A stretch of DNA of 64,000 nucleotides from Acinetobacter populi (GTDB taxonomy: Bacteria > Pseudomonadota > Gammaproteobacteria > Pseudomonadales > Moraxellaceae), in the NCBI RefSeq assembly GCF_002174125.1, contig NZ_NEXX01000001.1:744001-808000 (forward strand), in the 5' to 3' direction. Below, one piece after another: positions 10,195-20,153 of the stretch. The stretch's first letter is position 1. The number at the start of each line of letters is the position of its first letter. A program made the translations under genes and the position numbers. Under the pieces are notes generated by a model. It had not been told where the DNA came from. It did no database searches and saw only the letters and a program-made list of their open reading frames with translations.

Positions 10195-11100
10195 ATGACA
10201 AATGGTACCATTAAAATTTTCGTTGGCTGTGATCCAAATAATTGTGATTTAGAGCAAATGATGGTATTGGACTATAGTATCCATAAGCATACCTCCCAAC
10301 CTGTCGAAATTATATGGATGCAGTTGAGCCACGATCCACAAAGCCCTTGGTACACTAATCAGGAACAGCAACAAGGCTGGCATACCGAAAAATGGGCAAC
10401 TCCTTTTTCGGGTTTTCGCTGGGCTATTCCGGAATTATGTGACTTTAAAGGACGTGCAATTTACATGGATGCTGATGTATTGGTACGCTGTGATATTGTA
10501 GAGCTTTGGAACCATCCGTTAGCAGAGGAGGCTATTGTCATTGCCAAAGGAAATAAAAGCTCAGCGCGTCTTTGTACTTGTGTATGGGATTGTGAAAAAG
10601 CACAAAAATATTTATATCCGTTGAAAAAACTACAATCAGATCCAAACTCACATAAAAACATGATGCAATTACTCAAAAATAAACCTTATCTTGTACAGCC
10701 TTACCTCGATTCTTATAACTGTATTGATGGCGAAGGCTTGGATATCGAACAAATTAAAATTCTTCATTATTCTGACATGGGTACACAGTTCACACATAAA
10801 TATTCTATCCCTCGTTTAGCATTAGAAGGACAAAAACACTGGTTTGATGGAGAAATTTTTACCCATCCTCGTCAAGACTTAGCCGAATTATTCGATCAAT
10901 ATTATGAGGAAGCTCTCACAGCAGGTTATCAACTTGAAAACTATAAAGTTGAACCTTATGGCACTTTTTCCAAGGCTACACAAGTTCATTATCATGGCAA
11001 TAAAGTGACTCGTCCAGAGGATGAAAATAATTGGTTCATTCACACAATGCGTAAAATCAAATCAAAATTTAAAGGCGATAAATTTACCTTAGATGATTAA
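10195..11100 (+). CDS. Glycosyltransferase, GT8-like
   Basis: 301 residues with a GT-A fold pattern: N-terminal IKIFVGCDPN, and metal-binding D-x-D in AIYMDADVLV (D92, D94). GT8-like enzymes transfer glucose or galactose from UDP-sugars with retention and are common in LOS cores. Start is ATG 10195 with GGTGG ~8 nt upstream; a GTG 12 bp earlier overlaps that site. Gaps of ~180 bp before and 130 bp after are AT-rich with no further gene seen. Confidence 0.8.
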   Translation: MTNGTIKIFVGCDPNNCDLEQMMVLDYSIHKHTSQPVEIIWMQLSHDPQSPWYTNQEQQQGWHTEKWATPFSGFRWAIPELCDFKGRAIYMDADVLVRCDIVELWNHPLAEEAIVIAKGNKSSARLCTCVWDCEKAQKYLYPLKKLQSDPNSHKNMMQLLKNKPYLVQPYLDSYNCIDGEGLDIEQIKILHYSDMGTQFTHKYSIPRLALEGQKHWFDGEIFTHPRQDLAELFDQYYEEALTAGYQLENYKVEPYGTFSKATQVHYHGNKVTRPEDENNWFIHTMRKIKSKFKGDKFTLDD

Positions 11101-11230
11101 TTTTTATTTAATTATTTCAACTTATTGATTGACTTTAAAACTATGCCTGAGTTTTCTGGATTATTTTATCTAAAATTAAGTAAACTCATTCATAGAAGTA
11201 AAATAGCTTTATATTAAAGAGTTTTATGCT

Positions 11231-12142
11231 ATGAATAATTTTTTTACAAACACTCTTTTCAGAAATATTTTTAAATATTTGTATAAAATTTCTCATACTA
11301 AAAAATTCAATCACAACCGTCGCTATTGGCCTTATTTTAGAGTTGAACGAGATAAACATGGCTTATTAAAAAAAGTTTTTTATAAAAATATCCTTATTGC
11401 TGACAATACTGTCATAGCAGAACATCAAAATAACACCTGCATGATTATTGCCACTGGCCCTTCTATTAAAACAATAGAATCCACATCTTTTCAGAACGAT
11501 AGGATTGACTATCTTGGACTTAATGGTGCAATAAGCCTCAGTCATACTCAATTTAAATACTATATCGTGATTGATCATGATTTTGTGATAAATAAATTCA
11601 ATCTTATTTTAAAAATTTTAGAAAATACTGAATGTATATTCTTTACCACACCTCGTTGCCTAGAAATTATTCTACGTAAATATGATATTAAGAATATTAA
11701 AGCTCATCTTAAAGTTATAGAAACTATCACTGAAAATAAGCTAGAAAGATTTATGGGTTCTAAAATAATGATAGATAACACTGAACCTCATACTTACATG
11801 AAAAACAATATAGGATTTTCAACAGAGCTCTTTCATGCAGTCTATGATTACTATACTGTAGCATATGTTGCATTACAAATCGCTTATGCTTTAAATTACA
11901 AAAAAATTCTTATTGCCGGTTTAGACATGAATAATTTTGACTCTCCTCGATTTTATGAATCTAATGACAATAAACAGCCAACTAGATTAAAACAAGATTT
12001 TGAAGCAATTTCACAGGCATTTAATGTCGCCGCTGACTTCTTTAAGGATCATAATATTGAGGTTTACAATCTATCACCTAATAGTGCGATAAAAGTTTTC
12101 AAAAAAACTGATCTAAAATCTTATATTTTTAAAAATCTATAA
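11231..12142 (+). CDS. WaaZ-like (Kdo III transferase family) protein
   Basis: 303 residues. The nucleotide-binding-like loop CMIIATGPSIKTIES, the segment YYIVIDHDFV and the later ILIAGLDMNNFDSPRFYES fit the WaaZ/RfaZ family, which adds a third Kdo to the inner core in enterobacteria. Assignment rests on motif order recalled from that family, so the sugar is not proven. The 3' end overlaps the convergent next gene by 14 bp. Confidence 0.6.
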   Translation: MNNFFTNTLFRNIFKYLYKISHTKKFNHNRRYWPYFRVERDKHGLLKKVFYKNILIADNTVIAEHQNNTCMIIATGPSIKTIESTSFQNDRIDYLGLNGAISLSHTQFKYYIVIDHDFVINKFNLILKILENTECIFFTTPRCLEIILRKYDIKNIKAHLKVIETITENKLERFMGSKIMIDNTEPHTYMKNNIGFSTELFHAVYDYYTVAYVALQIAYALNYKKILIAGLDMNNFDSPRFYESNDNKQPTRLKQDFEAISQAFNVAADFFKDHNIEVYNLSPNSAIKVFKKTDLKSYIFKNL

Positions 12143-13040
12143 GTGATCCTTTAAAATATAAATTCCTATCATAATATTGACATAAATAATTCCGTTCTTT
12201 TCCAGCTAATTTAATTAATTTTGGATACTCTGTAGCAGGATAGTTAATTGCCATATCAATTAATATTTTTTCTTTCACCCATCGATTTTTAACTTGATAG
12301 AAAAAAGCATTTTGATCACAGTCAATCAATGTAATACTTGGAAAAGATTGTCTTAATACTTTTTGACAAGCTACATAGGCAACCAGATATTCTAAATTAC
12401 TGATCCGTTGAAAAATATCTTGAGTATTTGATTCTGTTTGTTTAATCTGTTGTATATATTTTTTGGGTGTTTGTTGAATGGCAATATATAGCTCATCATA
12501 CCACTGTTTAAAGAATATATTATTCGGAACACTTGCCAATAACCAGTTTTCTATTACAGGATAGTTTAGATTGGTAGTATTTTTTCTTCTATAATAGGCA
12601 AAACTTTCCGTCCGGTTCTTCTGCATGATATTTTGAATCCAATCCAAACTATCATAGACAATAATACTGGCATCCAACCAAATACCACCATGACGGTAAA
12701 TAAGATCAAATCTTAATAAATCTGCTTTTTGTTGTGGTGTTGCTTCTTTTAATTGAGAAAAATCAAGATTGGTATATTGGTGTACATTTTCAGGATTAAG
12801 CACAAAAACCTCATAATCCGAATTTTTTTCACGAATATTAACAATACATTTCTCAACAAATTCCGGAAAATCACCTTCCCAATATATCCATATTTTTTTA
12901 GGTAAAATGATGCTTTTATTGACCGGATTAAAAGTCAACATACCTGCATAATTATCAATATTTTTATTCACCTGTCTAATTTTATAATGATACATAAAAT
13001 GAAACTTAAGCAGGTAAAATATTTTTTTAAAAATTTTCAT
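12129..13040 (-). CDS. Capsular-polysaccharide-synthesis-type glycosyltransferase (GT32-like)
   Basis: 303 residues. Family marks: IPKKIWIYW-like motif (ILPKKIWIYWEGDFPE), ADLLRFDLIYRHGGIWLDAS, where Arg and the Asp of WLDAS form the sugar-nucleotide and metal site of the OCH1/Caps_synth family. It starts a minus-strand gene set that runs against the first four LOS genes; its stop lies inside the WaaZ-like gene. Acceptor unknown. Confidence 0.78.
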   Translation of the reverse strand: MKIFKKIFYLLKFHFMYHYKIRQVNKNIDNYAGMLTFNPVNKSIILPKKIWIYWEGDFPEFVEKCIVNIREKNSDYEVFVLNPENVHQYTNLDFSQLKEATPQQKADLLRFDLIYRHGGIWLDASIIVYDSLDWIQNIMQKNRTESFAYYRRKNTTNLNYPVIENWLLASVPNNIFFKQWYDELYIAIQQTPKKYIQQIKQTESNTQDIFQRISNLEYLVAYVACQKVLRQSFPSITLIDCDQNAFFYQVKNRWVKEKILIDMAINYPATEYPKLIKLAGKERNYLCQYYDRNLYFKGSLIDF

Positions 13041-13097
13041 ATTAATTTCACACTATAGTCAGTTGATGAACATCAAAATTTATATAATTTGACGCGA

Positions 13098-13856
13098 TCA
13101 AGAAATCAAATGCTTTAAGGCATGGTAACGATCCAGCCACATCCGTTTTTGCTTTTTCAAACCATGGGAAAGACTACGATTTTCTTTGTCTTTACGACTA
13201 ATCCCCTGTTCAGCAACTGTACCTAAAATATCACTATCGACACCACGTGGACGAACCAATGGAGGCCAAACACCTAAACCTAGACCATTTTTACTTAGCC
13301 AGCGTTGGAAGAAAATATCTACAGGCACATTGATGTTCTTACCTACTTTTAGAAATTCTTCTGCCCCTGCTCTAGACCAAATTAAACCCAAGCCACGAAT
13401 AGGAAAATAATAGGCGTGCCAAAGTGAATATTCACCAATAAGTGTAATATCTTTTGCCAGTTTTTTCTTTTTTGCTGCAATATTAATCAAATACCAGTTC
13501 AAATCTTGATGTTGCTGTAAATAATCAAGTATGCCATCAATAGCTGTTTTAAAATCCGTGACAATCTTCATATCATCTTCTAAAACAATTAGATAGTCAG
13601 CATCAGTTTTTAAAAACTGTTCAACACAACCATAATGACTTAAATAACAACCTATTTCGGAATTCAATAAACTACGGCCTAAAATTGCTCTGGCCTCTAT
13701 ATCATCATAATCCTTGAATTCAGATAAATTTTTACCCCGGCCATCATAAGCGGGAAAACGGCTAAACTCGACCTGTGCCAACTGCAACTGTTGACTGGCA
13801 TTTTCCAGACGCTGATTGCTGCCATCAAGATTAATTAAATAAGTAATGACTTTCAT
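13098..13856 (-). CDS. LPS glycosyltransferase, GT25 family
   Basis: 252 residues with the GT25 opening ITYLINLDGSNQRLENA, the block GEIGCYLSH-like (SEIGCYLSHYGCVEQ) and the acidic metal-binding VLEDDMK (E93-D95). GT25 enzymes (LgtB/LgtE, LpsA) add galactose or glucose in LOS outer core. It is 9 bp downstream of the Stealth-family gene, so the two are in one transcript. Confidence 0.88.
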   Translation of the reverse strand: MKVITYLINLDGSNQRLENASQQLQLAQVEFSRFPAYDGRGKNLSEFKDYDDIEARAILGRSLLNSEIGCYLSHYGCVEQFLKTDADYLIVLEDDMKIVTDFKTAIDGILDYLQQHQDLNWYLINIAAKKKKLAKDITLIGEYSLWHAYYFPIRGLGLIWSRAGAEEFLKVGKNINVPVDIFFQRWLSKNGLGLGVWPPLVRPRGVDSDILGTVAEQGISRKDKENRSLSHGLKKQKRMWLDRYHALKHLIS

Positions 13857-13865
13857 TCTATGCTC

Positions 13866-14861
13866 TTAAACAGGTGTGTATTGAAGTAAGGATTCGGGTA
13901 AAAATCCTGCAAACTTAGCATTTAAAGCGGTAGATATTTGCCGAGCTGCATCTTGATCAAGTTGGTCAAGACTCTGTATACAACCATATTTAATCGTATT
14001 CGACTGCAAATCCTGTATAAATTTGGTCAATCCTTGCTGATTTTTTAGATAAGCAATCTCAATATCCGGTTTCAAAATGGCTTCACCTTTTTGAATTTTT
14101 AAATGATTCATTAAAGAAATTGGGTTGAGTTGTTCTACACTTCTAAACTTATAGCGAATTTGTCGATCCAGCAATTCTGGTGATTTTAGCAGATAATCCG
14201 CTAGAATTTTTCGATCCACAATATGCGGATAATGATGAATTTCAAAGAATTTTTTAAATCCAAGAATATCTGCACCAAGCATTTGAGCAATAATATGTCC
14301 AGGCTGAATCGGCTTGCCAAATTGTTTGTTTAAAAATTGACGATATTTTAATTTGACCTTTAAAATACTGCTATTGGTCCAGTGACCATAAATAACCATT
14401 TTATCCTGCTGAATAAAATCTGTAATATCTGCTGGCTGATTAAAAAAGAAATCATCATTTAAATAAATGAAATCATCCGATAATCCAGGAATATTCCACA
14501 GCATGCTCTCAATAGAACGTGTATTAAATGTGGGCAAATATTGCGCATAACCTGCAAAAATATCGCGGTGATCAACAATCTTTATCTTTTCAACGGTGCA
14601 AATATTTTGCTTAGCAAATTCATCAATCCATTCTGGTTGTTGCTGATCTGTAACGATATAAATATGACGGCAAAATGGGACATATTTTAAAATAGACGCA
14701 ACATTATAATAAATTTCATTATTACTGGCGAAGCGAGTATCACTGACGGCATCAGATGCTTGTTCAGGATTTAAATACTGTTGACGTTTCTGCTTAAGTT
14801 TTGGATCATTTCCATCTACCCAGGCAATCACCACATCTATATATTGTGCTGTATTATTCAT
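13866..14861 (-). CDS. Stealth-family sugar-phosphate transferase
   Basis: 331 residues. Conserved region 1 is DVVIAWVDGNDPK (residues ~9-21); conserved region 2 spans SNNEIYYNVASILKYVPFCRHIYIVTDQQQPEWI and continues to LNDDFFFNQP. Stealth proteins are phosphotransferases that move hexose-1-phosphate from UDP-sugars, as in capsule polymers and GlcNAc-1-phosphotransferase. This suggests a phosphodiester-linked sugar on this strain's LOS, which is inference. Part of the minus-strand transcript with the GT25 gene. Confidence 0.82.
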   Translation of the reverse strand: MNNTAQYIDVVIAWVDGNDPKLKQKRQQYLNPEQASDAVSDTRFASNNEIYYNVASILKYVPFCRHIYIVTDQQQPEWIDEFAKQNICTVEKIKIVDHRDIFAGYAQYLPTFNTRSIESMLWNIPGLSDDFIYLNDDFFFNQPADITDFIQQDKMVIYGHWTNSSILKVKLKYRQFLNKQFGKPIQPGHIIAQMLGADILGFKKFFEIHHYPHIVDRKILADYLLKSPELLDRQIRYKFRSVEQLNPISLMNHLKIQKGEAILKPDIEIAYLKNQQGLTKFIQDLQSNTIKYGCIQSLDQLDQDAARQISTALNAKFAGFLPESLLQYTPV

Positions 14862-15011
14862 TTACGTCAACTCTTAAAACGCTTTATTAAATCATCATAA
14901 ATCAGACGCTTTCATTGGATGAATGAGCGAGCATCAATATATTTATGATGATGTTCTGAAGTCTTTATTTTGCCAAAATTGATTATAAAGCAGGCAAAAG
15001 TTAAAACCCTG

Positions 15012-15788
15012 TTACTGCCATGCCTGTTTAATCCAGTCTGACGGCAAAATATGGCGATACCATTTTCCACCACCGCCATTAATCGCATCAGGTGGATTTA
15101 CTTCACCATGAAAAATAATAATTTTAGCATCTTTAGGCTTTTTAGGCGGCAAGACATAAGCTAAAGGGAGTTTGCGTAAACAATGATATTTATAGCTTTT
15201 ACACCAGCTTTCCGGCCAATAACTCAACTTACCTGTTTGTTTTACAAACCAAGTTAAATATTCCTGTTCGTTACGGAATCGATTACTGATTTCGTCAAAA
15301 TGTTCACGGAAATAAGGTAAAATTTCCGGAAAAGCCCCCAGTTTAAAACGATAGACCGAACTATTTCCGGTAATACGCCATGGACGCTTCCAATCATGGA
15401 TAATCAGAAAATCTCCTTCCTGTTGGAAAAAGCAGTCGATATTATCAATAATCACCACATCCAAATCCAGAAACAATAGATTACCTCGTAGTCCATATAA
15501 ATCAGGTTCAAAGGTGGATAGTTTATTCCAGCCTCGCTCCGGACTACCTGCGGGTAAATCTAATGGTGGTATTGGAAAACATTGTACTTCAGGATTTATG
15601 CCCTCTGTACGATCGGTTAGACACACCATTTTAAATGGCAAAGTCAAATGACGACTGACCATGTTGTACAGGCGATTGACGTATTCCGCACCATATTTTG
15701 TACCCCACTTCATACACAGGATAATATTATCCTCTTGTGTTTGGCCAAGCTGTGAATCTTGTTCAATGTTATTGACCGGCATCATCAA
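15012..15788 (-). CDS. Putative nucleotide-sugar glycosyltransferase (GT-A fold)
   Basis: 258 residues. The segment GNLLFLDLDVVIIDNIDCFF holds a D-x-D (D108, D110) in a GT-A context, and W-x-K-L-S-TFEPDLYGL resembles LOS outer-core transferases of Acinetobacter. The true start may be either of the first three methionines. Donor sugar unknown. 150 bp upstream of the Stealth gene with no obvious terminator between. Confidence 0.7.
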   Translation of the reverse strand: MMMPVNNIEQDSQLGQTQEDNIILCMKWGTKYGAEYVNRLYNMVSRHLTLPFKMVCLTDRTEGINPEVQCFPIPPLDLPAGSPERGWNKLSTFEPDLYGLRGNLLFLDLDVVIIDNIDCFFQQEGDFLIIHDWKRPWRITGNSSVYRFKLGAFPEILPYFREHFDEISNRFRNEQEYLTWFVKQTGKLSYWPESWCKSYKYHCLRKLPLAYVLPPKKPKDAKIIIFHGEVNPPDAINGGGGKWYRHILPSDWIKQAWQ

Positions 15789-16043
15789 TCATCCTGCTAT
15801 TCGACTGTTTATATCATAACATTATTGTCATTATATTTGCGCAATCCACATGATTTAGCATGTTCCCAACAGACTTTATTTTTATGATTAAATTTAAAAA
15901 ATATCAATAAACTAAATCAAAAACAATACGACTAAAATGATCAATAATTTTGAGTTTAGATTGAATTTTTTAAAAATATGCAAAGGACAAAACCAATCTA
16001 TTATTTTCTTGTTTATTTTTTATCACATACTAAAACCTTCTAT

Positions 16044-16071
16044 ACAAAGGAGAAACCATGTTCTCCTTTGT
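16044..16071 (-). terminator. Hairpin downstream of the 2OG oxygenase gene
   Basis: Perfect 11-bp inverted repeat, ACAAAGGAGAA and TTCTCCTTTGT around 6 nt, 13 bp past the oxygenase stop. The minus-strand side continues ATAGAAGGTTTTAG, a weak T tract, so it can serve as terminator for that gene. The remaining ~250 bp up to 15789 show no gene. Confidence 0.6.
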
Positions 16072-16083
16072 AAGAAAAGAAAA

Positions 16084-16704
16084 TTATCCAAATAATTTTT
16101 TCATTTTTGCACTTAAACCATGAATGAAACGATGCTTGGCATTGGCTTTGTCGCTGGTTAAAAAATTAATTTGAATAGACTGACGTTGGCCTTCATAAGG
16201 TACATAACCATGCCAGCCATTATCGGTGACTTTAAATGCAACCAATGTCCCTGGACCTGCATTAATTTCTGCGGCATAGTTATCCATGTCTTTTTCATCA
16301 TTCAGAATACGTAAACGTCCGGTAGGCGCTTCCCAAGACTCGTTCAGATAAATAAGAATGGTGAGTAACTTGGTTTTGGAATCAGAATGAATACGACCAT
16401 CTTTTTGACGGGAATAACCACGCAAAGTAATCATCATGGGATGCTCCATCACATCCACATCAAATTTTTCTGTCAGTATCTGGCGAAATTCCTTGCAGTC
16501 CAATGACTTTAAAAAACGATCGAAATTCGGTTTCAGTTCAACATCATCAAGATTATAGCTTCCACCCTGTTCAATCTTGGGAAAATCCCGAATAACAGCC
16601 TGAACCTCACTGTCTTCTAATGAGTTTTCTACCACGAAATAGGGATATGGCGAAGTAGAAACCTTCGCTTCTTTTAAAGCGTCTAATTTTAAAATATGTG
16701 CCAT
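16084..16704 (-). CDS. 2-oxoglutarate/Fe(II)-dependent oxygenase
   Basis: 206 residues from ATG 16704. The facial triad is visible as HSDSKTK (H106, D108) and WHGYVPY (H165), with the 2OG-binding Arg in GQRQSIQINF. Such enzymes hydroxylate sugars, lipids or proteins; members are found in LOS and capsule clusters, so modification of an LOS sugar or acyl chain is plausible but not shown. An upstream TTG at 16737 would add 11 residues with no ribosome site. Confidence 0.8.
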   Translation of the reverse strand: MAHILKLDALKEAKVSTSPYPYFVVENSLEDSEVQAVIRDFPKIEQGGSYNLDDVELKPNFDRFLKSLDCKEFRQILTEKFDVDVMEHPMMITLRGYSRQKDGRIHSDSKTKLLTILIYLNESWEAPTGRLRILNDEKDMDNYAAEINAGPGTLVAFKVTDNGWHGYVPYEGQRQSIQINFLTSDKANAKHRFIHGLSAKMKKLFG

Positions 16705-16959
16705 AGAAATAATTCGATTAGATAATAAAACTGGCAATAATTATAGCAAAAAATTCATTGGCATGACATGTGACAACTCAACTTGGTGTGCCAATTACAA
16801 AAATCCAAATATCTGCAATATGATATTATCCTTATTTCGGACCAATCAGTTGAGCAGGTTCATTGCAAAATAATCCGCCTTTCACCTCAACCAGCCGTTA
16901 TAATAAATACCATCTATCCAATCCTTTTCATTCAAATTGAATAATAGTGTCAGGTCATT

Positions 16960-18129
16960 ATGAAAATTGCAGTTGCGGGAACAGGCTATGTCGGGCTATC
17001 AAATGCAATGCTGTTCGCACAGCACCACGAAGTCGTCGCATTAGATATTTTGCAAAGCAAAGTTGATTTACTCAACAATAAAATATCTCCTATTCAGGAT
17101 GCCGATATCAGTTATTTTTTACAAGAAAAACCGATAAATTTTCGTGCAACTACAGATAAGCAACACGCCTATCAGGATGTTACATTTGTTATTATTGCCA
17201 CACCTACAGATTATGATCCGCAAAGCAATTACTTTAACACCCAAAGTGTCGAGTCTGTAGTGAAAGATGTGCTGGCCATTAACCCGAATGCAACAATGGT
17301 CATCAAATCCACCATTCCTGTCGGTTTTACCGAAAAATTAAGACAGCAGTTTGCGTGTGACAATATTATTTTTTCGCCTGAGTTTCTACGGGAAGGCAAG
17401 GCGCTGCATGACAACTTATACCCATCAAGAATAATCATTGGGGAACAATCGGAACGGGCGCAACAATTTGCTAATCTTTTGATTGAAGGTGCGATCAAAA
17501 AAGATATTCCTGTGTTATTGACCGATGCCAGTGAAGCAGAAGCCATCAAACTTTTCGCCAATACTTATCTGGCCATGCGGGTATCATTTTTTAATGAACT
17601 CGATACCTATGCCCAAACCTTTGGGCTGGAAACCAAACAGGTTATTGATGGCGTTTGTCTAGATCCCCGCATTGGCAATCATTATAATAATCCATCGTTT
17701 GGCTATGGCGGTTATTGTCTGCCCAAAGATACCAAACAGTTGCTTGCCAACTATCACAATGTACCCAGTAATCTAATTCAGGCCATTGTCGATTCGAACC
17801 GTACCCGTAAAGACTTTATTGCAGACTCTATTATCGCCAAAAATCCGAATGTGGTTGGGGTTTATCGTTTAGTCATGAAAAGCGGTTCAGACAACTATCG
17901 TGCCTCTGCTATTCAAGGGGTAATGAAACGAATTAAGGCCAAAGGCATAGAAGTCATTATTTACGAACCAACCTTCACGGAAGATGAGTTTTTTAAATCC
18001 AGAATTGTTAATGATCTGAATACCTTTAAAGCATCGTGTGATGTGATTATTGCCAATCGTTTATCCAAAGATTTACTGGATGTTGAATACAAGGTCTATA
18101 CACGAGATATTTTTGGAGGCGATGAATGA
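16960..18129 (+). CDS. ugd: UDP-glucose 6-dehydrogenase
   Basis: 389 residues. It oxidises UDP-glucose to UDP-glucuronate with two NAD+. N-terminal Rossmann motif [10 protein letters not shown], the TIPVGFT and [11 protein letters not shown] blocks, and the catalytic Cys in [11 protein letters not shown] (C253) are all present. AGG lies 6 nt before the ATG. Its stop overlaps the next ATG (ATGA), coupling it to the epimerase that uses its product. Confidence 0.95.
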   Translation: MKIAVAGTGYVGLSNAMLFAQHHEVVALDILQSKVDLLNNKISPIQDADISYFLQEKPINFRATTDKQHAYQDVTFVIIATPTDYDPQSNYFNTQSVESVVKDVLAINPNATMVIKSTIPVGFTEKLRQQFACDNIIFSPEFLREGKALHDNLYPSRIIIGEQSERAQQFANLLIEGAIKKDIPVLLTDASEAEAIKLFANTYLAMRVSFFNELDTYAQTFGLETKQVIDGVCLDPRIGNHYNNPSFGYGGYCLPKDTKQLLANYHNVPSNLIQAIVDSNRTRKDFIADSIIAKNPNVVGVYRLVMKSGSDNYRASAIQGVMKRIKAKGIEVIIYEPTFTEDEFFKSRIVNDLNTFKASCDVIIANRLSKDLLDVEYKVYTRDIFGGDE

Positions 18130-19148
18130 AGGTTTTAGTCACAGGTGCTGCGGGATTCATCGGCTTTGCTGTCGCAAAAAAACTACTTGAACGTGGCGAT
18201 GATGTGGTCGGTTTTGATAATCTCAATGACTATTATGACCCTGCATTAAAGCAGGCACGAATTGAGCAGTTACGTCATATTGCACAGTCCGCGCAAGGTA
18301 CGTTTGTTTTTATTCAAGAGAATTTGACCAATAAAGCTGCGGTAGATCAATGTTTCGAGCAGCATAAGTTTGATCGTGTAATTCATCTGGCAGCACAAGC
18401 AGGTGTACGTTACTCACTTGAAAACCCGCATAGCTATGTAGAAAGTAATATCATCGCATTTACCAATATTCTTGAAGCCTGCCGTTATGCCAAAACACCG
18501 CATCTAACCTATGCCAGCACCAGTAGTGTCTATGGCGCCAATACTACCATGCCCTTTAGTGAACAACATGGTGTTGATCACCCCATTCAGTTTTATGCAG
18601 CCACAAAACGAGCCAATGAATTAATGGCACACAGTTATAGTCATTTATTCAAACTGCCAACCACAGGATTGCGCTTCTTTACTGTCTATGGCCCATGGGG
18701 CCGTCCAGATATGGCACTGTTCAAATTTACCAAGAATATTATTGAGCAGCAGTCTATTCCGGTCTTTAATCATGGTCATCATACGCGGGACTTTACCTAC
18801 ATTGATGATATTGTTGAAGGCGTAATCCGCAGCAGTGACAAAATTGCTGCCCCAAATCCAGACTGGGATAGTTATCATCCTGATCCTGCCAGCAGCAATG
18901 CCCCCTTTAGAATTTTTAATATTGGCAACAATAATCCCGTGCAATTAATTGAATATATTCATGCCATTGAAAAAGCATTAAATCAGAAAGCACAATTGAA
19001 TTTACTACCGCTACAACCTGGTGATGTTCCTGATACTTTTGCAGACAGTCATGCCCTTGAACAATATGTCAATTATAAACCATCAACTTCAGTTGAAGAT
19101 GGAGTCAGAAACTTTGTAGAGTGGTATCGGCAGTATTATCAGGTTTAA
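18126..19148 (+). CDS. UDP-glucuronate 4-epimerase
   Basis: 340 residues, extended SDR family: [11 protein letters not shown]-binding loop, YxxxK active site (Y157, K161), and the family-specific [21 protein letters not shown] and [19 protein letters not shown]. Converts UDP-GlcA to UDP-GalA. Overlap with ugd shows a two-gene unit that makes acidic sugar donors for the neighbouring transferases. Closed by a strong terminator. Confidence 0.92.
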   Translation: MKVLVTGAAGFIGFAVAKKLLERGDDVVGFDNLNDYYDPALKQARIEQLRHIAQSAQGTFVFIQENLTNKAAVDQCFEQHKFDRVIHLAAQAGVRYSLENPHSYVESNIIAFTNILEACRYAKTPHLTYASTSSVYGANTTMPFSEQHGVDHPIQFYAATKRANELMAHSYSHLFKLPTTGLRFFTVYGPWGRPDMALFKFTKNIIEQQSIPVFNHGHHTRDFTYIDDIVEGVIRSSDKIAAPNPDWDSYHPDPASSNAPFRIFNIGNNNPVQLIEYIHAIEKALNQKAQLNLLPLQPGDVPDTFADSHALEQYVNYKPSTSVEDGVRNFVEWYRQYYQV

Positions 19149-19156
19149 TAAAGCAT

Positions 19157-19187
19157 AAAAAAATCAGGCAAATGCCTGATTTTTTTA
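19157..19187. terminator. Bidirectional rho-independent terminator
   Basis: Stem ATCAGGC/GCCTGAT with an AAAT loop, flanked by A-run and T-run, so it works for the epimerase gene (plus) and ilvE (minus), whose ends converge here. It marks the edge of the LOS block. Confidence 0.92.
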
Positions 19188-19199
19188 TCACAAGACTGC

Positions 19200-20126
19200 T
19201 TATTTTACATAAGTCAACCAATGTGCATATTTATCATTTCGACCTTGAACGGCATCAAAAAAGGTTTTTTGAATCTGTGTGGTAATTGGACCACGGCGAC
19301 CTTCACCAATTTGACGATCATCATATTCACGGATTGGAGTCACTTCTGCGGCGGTACCAGTAAAGAACGCTTCATCTGCAATATAGAACTCATCACGGGT
19401 AATACGACGTTCAATCACTTCGATGCCCAGATCCTGTGCAATGGTAATGACAGTTTGACGAGTAATCCCGTCTAATGCGCCACCAGCCAGATCCGGCGTA
19501 TGTAACTTGCCATCTTTGACCAGGAATACGTTTTCACCGGAACCCTGACAAACAAAACCTTGAGGATCCATCAGCATCGCTTCGTCATAACCTGATTGTG
19601 CCACTTCCTGATGCGCAAGAATCGACACTGTATAGTTACCACAGGCTTTTGCTTTACACATGGTCACGTTTGGATGATGGTGGGTAAAGGAAGATGTTTT
19701 GACACGGATACCCAATGCCATTGCTTCATCACCCAGATAAGCACCCCAAGACCATGCAGCAACCGCAGCATGAATGGTATTATCTGTTGCGGCAATACCC
19801 AGTTTTTCCGAACCAATCCAGATGATTGGACGTAAATAGCAAGAACTTAACTTGTTTTCACGTACCACATCAATTTGTGCCTGTTCTAAAGTTGCCTGGT
19901 CAAATGGCACTTTCATTTGATAGATTTTGGCAGAATTTAATAAACGTTTGGTGTGGTCCTGCAAACGAAAAATTGCGGTACCTTTAGGTGTTTCATAAGC
20001 ACGCACACCTTCAAATACCCCCATACTGTAATGTAAGGTATGGGTTAAAACGTGAACTTTTGCATCACGCCAATCAACTAATTTTCCGTCTTGCCAAATA
20101 AAACCATCACGATCAGCCAAATTCAT
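19200..20126 (-). CDS. ilvE: Branched-chain amino acid aminotransferase
   Basis: 308 residues, the usual IlvE length. PLP lysine is K160 in AKACGNYTVSIL; QGSGENVFLV is the phosphate-binding part. It makes Leu, Ile and Val from their 2-oxo acids. Start ATG 20126 has GGAG 8 nt upstream; a start 27 bp further up would overlap the end of the glnE region. Placement beside glnE and an LOS block is the Acinetobacter arrangement. Confidence 0.95.
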   Translation of the reverse strand: MNLADRDGFIWQDGKLVDWRDAKVHVLTHTLHYSMGVFEGVRAYETPKGTAIFRLQDHTKRLLNSAKIYQMKVPFDQATLEQAQIDVVRENKLSSCYLRPIIWIGSEKLGIAATDNTIHAAVAAWSWGAYLGDEAMALGIRVKTSSFTHHHPNVTMCKAKACGNYTVSILAHQEVAQSGYDEAMLMDPQGFVCQGSGENVFLVKDGKLHTPDLAGGALDGITRQTVITIAQDLGIEVIERRITRDEFYIADEAFFTGTAAEVTPIREYDDRQIGEGRRGPITTQIQKTFFDAVQGRNDKYAHWLTYVK

Positions 20127-20153
20127 GGCACATACTCCAAATTTTTTACACAA

